DNA of 8,401 nucleotides from Pseudomonadota bacterium (GTDB lineage: Bacteria; Pseudomonadota; Gammaproteobacteria; Xanthomonadales; Xanthomonadaceae): assembly GCA_023423675.1 (NCBI GenBank), contig JAFAFD010000362.1, forward strand, positions 1 to 8,401, in the 5' to 3' direction. Shown in pieces: positions 5,628-8,401 of this stretch (within the stretch, counting starts at the first letter, position 1; every line of letters begins with the position of its first letter). Made by a program: the position numbers and the translations under genes. The notes under the pieces were generated by a model. The model did not search any database. It saw only the letters and a list, made by a program, of their open reading frames with translations, and was not told the DNA's origin.

Positions 5628-7766
5628 TCAGCCCAGGCGCTTCAGTTCCCACGCGCGGTGGATGCGCGCGTTGCGCTCGAAGTCCGGGCCAATCGTGCGC
5701 GCGGTGATCTCGCGGCACTGAGCGAACTCAGCAATGGCGTTTTCTTCCAGCTTGAAGCGGCGGAAGTTGTTGGAGAAGTACAGCACGCCACCCGGCGCCA
5801 GGCGCGCCACCGCTGCACGCAGCAGCTTCAGCTGCTCGCGCTGCACGTCGAAGTCGTCGGCACGGGCCGAGTTCGAGAACGTCGGCGGATCGCAGAAGAT
5901 CACGTCGTACTGGCCGCGGTCGCCTTCCAGCCACGCCATCGCATCGGCCTGCACCAGCAGGTGCTGGTTGCCGCCCTGGCCGTTCAGCGCCAGGTTGTCG
6001 TAGCACCACTGCAGGTAGGTCGCCGACAGGTCGACGCTGGTGGTGCTGGCCGCGCCGGCCACCGCCGCCTGCACGCTGGCCACGCCGGTGTAGCAGAACA
6101 GGTTGAGGAATCGCTTGCCACGCACCTGCTCGGCCATCATCCGGCGCAGCGGGCGGTGGTCCAGGAACAGGCCGGTATCGAGGTAGTCGAACAGGTTCAC
6201 TTGCAACAGCGCGTTGTTTTCGCGCACCACGATGAACTCGTCACGCTGCTCGAAGCGACCGTACTTGCTGCCGCCCTTGCCGCGCTCGCGCGACTTCATC
6301 GACACCTGCTCCGGCGGCACGCCGAACACTTCGCGCGCGGCGGCCAGCAGTTCGTTGCGGCGACGGCGCACGTCGTTTTCCGGAATCGCGGCCGGTGCGG
6401 CGTATTCCTGCACGTGCAGGAAGGTGCGGCGCTGGCCGCCATCTTCTTCGTAGACGTCGATGGCCGCCGCATATTCCGGCAGGTCGGCATCGTAGGCGCG
6501 GAAGCAGGTGATGTCCTCGCGCGCGCGCCAGCTCTTGAACTTCTTCAGGTTCTTGCGCAGGCGGTTGGCCACCATCTGCGCGCCTTCGCTCAGCTCGCGC
6601 GGCTGCGCCGGGTCGCGGCCCGGCACGGCGATCGGGTCGCAGACGATCAGCGCGCATTCCAGCGCACCGTTGAACATCTGGTACTTCTTGCCGGCGCGCA
6701 GGCCGGTGGCGAAAGCGAGTTCGTCATTGCCGCACAGCAGGCTGGCGCGCCATTGCGGCACGGCCTTCTGCAGGGCGTTGCCCAGCGCGCGGTACAGCGC
6801 CGGATCGGCGGCCAGGCGCTCGTCGTAGGGCGGGTTGCAGACCACCGCGCCGATTTCCTGCTCCGGTGCGGCCAGGTCGGCCACGTCCGCACGGGTGAAG
6901 CGGATGGCGTGGGCCACGCCGGCCACTTCGGCATTCTCGCGGGCGGCCTGGATGGCCACCGGGTCGATGTCGCTGCCGTGGATGACCGGCTTCAGCGCGG
7001 CCAGGCCAGCAGCTTCGCGGTCACGCGCTTCACTCTGGATGGTCTTCCAGGCGGCCTTGTCGAAGCCCAGCCAGCGGCTCGGCGGCAGGCTGCCATGGCG
7101 CATCAGGCCGGGGGCGACGTCGGCGGCCATCAGCGCGCCTTCGATCAGCAGCGTGCCGCTGCCGCACATCGGGTCCAGCAGGCCACCACCGGCGGCGTGC
7201 AGGCGCGGCCACTGCGCGCGCATCAGCAGCGCGGCGGCCAGGTTTTCCTTCAGCGGCGCCTCGTGGGCAGCACCACGCCAGCCACGGCGGTGCAGCGGGC
7301 CGCCGCCGAGATCGATCGACAGCGAGGCACGGCCCTTGCGCAGCGACAGGGTCACGCGCACGTCGGGCAGGTCGGTGTTGACCGAGGGGCGTTCCAGGCC
7401 TTCATCGCGCATGCGGTCGACGATGGCGTCCTTGATCCGCTGCGCGGCGAAGCGCGCGTGGGTGATCTTGTCGCCGGACACGTGCGCGTCCACCGCCAGG
7501 GTCATTTCCGGCTTGATGTGCTCATGCCACGGCAGCGCACGCACGCCGTCGTACAGGGCCTGCTCGTCCGGGCATTCGAACTCGTCGATCGGCCACAGCA
7601 CGCGGCTGGCCAGGCGCGACCACATGACGATCCGCAGCGCCTGCTCCAGTTCGCCATCGGCGTTGACGCCGGCAATGGTGGCGGTGGCCTTGCCAAGGCC
7701 CAGGGCCGACAGTTCATCGGCAAGCAGGTATTCCAGGCCCTTGGCGCAGGAGACGAAGAATTTCAC
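5628..7766 (-). CDS. rlmKL: Bifunctional 23S rRNA methyltransferase RlmKL (m2G2445 and m7G2069)
   Basis: A 712-residue cytoplasmic enzyme, close to the 702 residues of E. coli RlmKL. The N-terminal part (about 1-155) holds the RNA-binding THUMP region. The first SAM-dependent methyltransferase domain (RlmL, guanine-N2 at 2445) has [17 protein letters not shown] at 198-214, SDIDP at 265-269 and the catalytic NPPY at 311-314. The C-terminal domain (RlmK, guanine-N7 at 2069) has [14 protein letters not shown] (555-568), [11 protein letters not shown] (577-587) and DPPTFSNS (626-633). The start chosen is GTG at 7766, giving [19 protein letters not shown], where the family normally begins. No good Shine-Dalgarno precedes it, and the frame is open further upstream without a convincing ATG. 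The gene follows the alpha/beta hydrolase on the same strand after 145 bp and converges with the iron operon. All key motifs are intact. Confidence 0.96.
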   Translation of the reverse strand: MKFFVSCAKGLEYLLADELSALGLGKATATIAGVNADGELEQALRIVMWSRLASRVLWPIDEFECPDEQALYDGVRALPWHEHIKPEMTLAVDAHVSGDKITHARFAAQRIKDAIVDRMRDEGLERPSVNTDLPDVRVTLSLRKGRASLSIDLGGGPLHRRGWRGAAHEAPLKENLAAALLMRAQWPRLHAAGGGLLDPMCGSGTLLIEGALMAADVAPGLMRHGSLPPSRWLGFDKAAWKTIQSEARDREAAGLAALKPVIHGSDIDPVAIQAARENAEVAGVAHAIRFTRADVADLAAPEQEIGAVVCNPPYDERLAADPALYRALGNALQKAVPQWRASLLCGNDELAFATGLRAGKKYQMFNGALECALIVCDPIAVPGRDPAQPRELSEGAQMVANRLRKNLKKFKSWRAREDITCFRAYDADLPEYAAAIDVYEEDGGQRRTFLHVQEYAAPAAIPENDVRRRRNELLAAAREVFGVPPEQVSMKSRERGKGGSKYGRFEQRDEFIVVRENNALLQVNLFDYLDTGLFLDHRPLRRMMAEQVRGKRFLNLFCYTGVASVQAAVAGAASTTSVDLSATYLQWCYDNLALNGQGGNQHLLVQADAMAWLEGDRGQYDVIFCDPPTFSNSARADDFDVQREQLKLLRAAVARLAPGGVLYFSNNFRRFKLEENAIAEFAQCREITARTIGPDFERNARIHRAWELKRLG

Positions 7767-7871
7767 GGGATCGGTTCGCAGGTGGTCGGGCGCGGCACAG
7801 GGGCCGGGCCAGTCGGAAAGGAGGGCCGTGGACACGGCCGGCAGGCCCGCGCCGGGGGCGGCGGGGCTGCC

Positions 7872-7877
7872 ATTGTA
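7872..7877 (-). promoter_or_regulatory. Possible -10 element for rlmKL
   Basis: On the minus strand TACAAT lies in the 145-bp gap between the hydrolase stop and the rlmKL start, about 105 nt before the GTG. It is 5 of 6 to TATAAT, but no good -35 is seen 16-18 bp upstream, where the sequence is a GC-rich hairpin. Weak evidence for a separate rlmKL promoter. Confidence 0.25.
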
Positions 7878-7888
7878 GTCAAAGCGGG

Positions 7889-7907
7889 CGGGCGCGCCGT
7901 GCGCCCG
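7889..7907 (-). terminator. GC hairpin after the hydrolase stop codon
   Basis: CGGGCGC and GCGCCCG form a 7-bp stem with a 5-nt loop, 4 nt after the hydrolase stop on the minus strand. Only three Ts follow within ten bases, so it is at best a weak intrinsic terminator. It might otherwise act as a 3'-end stabiliser. Confidence 0.3.
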
Positions 7908-7911
7908 GGCT

Positions 7912-8401
7912 TCACAGCTGGCGCAGCAGGCGCTCGAAGGCCTGCGCGGAGGCCTCCACGTGGCGTTCCAGGCGGTGGCCGTCGTCCACCAGCAGCAGCT
8001 GCGCCGAGCGCGCCTGCGACCAGGCGATGACCCCGGCGGCCGGCACCACTTCGTCATGCCAGGCCTGGACCACGGTGGTCGGCACGGCGGCAGCGTCCAG
8101 CGCCGGCATCGGGCCCATGGTGGTGGGCGGCACCATCAGGAACAGGCCGGCCACCGGCACCTGCAGCGAGGCGATGCCGGAAATGTAGGCGCCGAGGCTG
8201 GAGCCGGCCAGCACCACCGGGCCCTGCGCGGCGGCCGCGGCGGCACGCTCGACCAGGCGCTGCAGGCGGGTTCTCACGTCGCCGACGCGGCTGATCTCGC
8301 TCATCGCGTCCAGGTCGGTGTAGTCGGGGCGCTCGTGGGTCCAGCCCAGGCGCTCGGCAACCTCGGCCAGGGCGGTGACCTTGGTGGCCTCCGGGCCGCT
8401 C
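7912..8401 (-). CDS. Alpha/beta fold hydrolase, partial (5' end outside the window)
   Basis: The visible 162 residues are the C-terminal part of a small alpha/beta hydrolase. The frame stays open to the window edge and begins [20 protein letters not shown], which in such proteins follows the first strand and an H-G-F/x-G-S turn, so the missing part is probably short. In visible-fragment numbering, GSSLG (66-70) is the nucleophile elbow with Ser68, WHDEVVPA gives the acid Asp116, and DDGHRLERH gives the base His142, so the catalytic triad is complete. The ATG at 8302-8304 lies in mid-domain and is not the start. It resembles small serine esterases of the YqiA/RBBP9 kind; the substrate is unknown. 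It lies on the same strand as rlmKL, 145 bp upstream of it. Confidence 0.85.
   Translation of the reverse strand, partial: SGPEATKVTALAEVAERLGWTHERPDYTDLDAMSEISRVGDVRTRLQRLVERAAAAAAQGPVVLAGSSLGAYISGIASLQVPVAGLFLMVPPTTMGPMPALDAAAVPTTVVQAWHDEVVPAAGVIAWSQARSAQLLLVDDGHRLERHVEASAQAFERLLRQL

Noticed and set aside
5402..5721. Short plus-strand open frames across the repeat array (peptides containing KGSDP and AWIYYG)
   Set aside because: They are translations of the palindromic and SMAG repeats; peptides of this kind arise wherever these repeats occur and have no ribosome binding site or domain.
5658..8030. 790-codon open frame antisense to rlmKL
   Set aside because: Low-complexity Arg/His/Gln/Ala translation with no recognisable domain; the minus strand holds all RlmKL motifs in one frame.
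7912..8304. Complete 130-residue protein starting at ATG 8304
   Set aside because: The same frame continues to the window edge with sequence typical of the start of an alpha/beta hydrolase, so this ATG is internal.

Overview
The window looks like chromosomal DNA of a high-GC gammaproteobacterium of the Stenotrophomonas/Xanthomonas group, most likely the Stenotrophomonas maltophilia complex. The basis is the GC-rich codon use, the family resemblance of the proteins, and two short hairpins at 5438-5460 and 5541-5563 that carry the GTAG head (on the minus strand) typical of the SMAG/REP repeats described in S. maltophilia. No database search was possible, so the species call is an inference.

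Left part (1-507, plus strand): the right arm of a palindromic repeat cut by the window edge, then a small secreted protein of the DUF4124 type.

Centre (546-5371, plus strand): an iron-uptake operon. A sigma-70-like promoter overlapped by a probable Fur box drives a TonB-dependent siderophore receptor through a leader of about 190 nt. After a 108-bp gap holding two strong hairpins (one a UUCG hairpin followed by a T-rich stretch) come three small to medium inner-membrane genes: a DUF3649 protein, a PepSY-TM protein and a DUF3325 protein. They are joined by ATGA stop/start overlaps. The likely working model is that the receptor imports a ferric siderophore across the outer membrane and the PepSY-TM protein, helped by its two small partners, reduces or releases the iron at the inner membrane. 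The reductase role is inferred from family knowledge (FoxB/FpvG-type proteins).

Convergent junction (5372-5627): a 256-bp array with three copies of a 41-bp palindrome (the third inverted) alternating with two SMAG-type hairpins. The outermost palindromes lie exactly 10 nt past the stop codons of the two converging genes, in mirror orientation.

Right part (5628-8401, minus strand): rlmKL, a bifunctional 23S rRNA methyltransferase, preceded by the 3' part of an alpha/beta hydrolase gene that runs off the window. These look like ordinary core genes.

I did not find an obviously undescribed multi-gene system. The points most worth a second look are the structured repeat array at the convergent junction and the hairpin pair that separates the receptor from its downstream membrane genes. 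No stretch without a gene exceeds 300 bp; the two longest (508-774 and 5372-5627) are described below.
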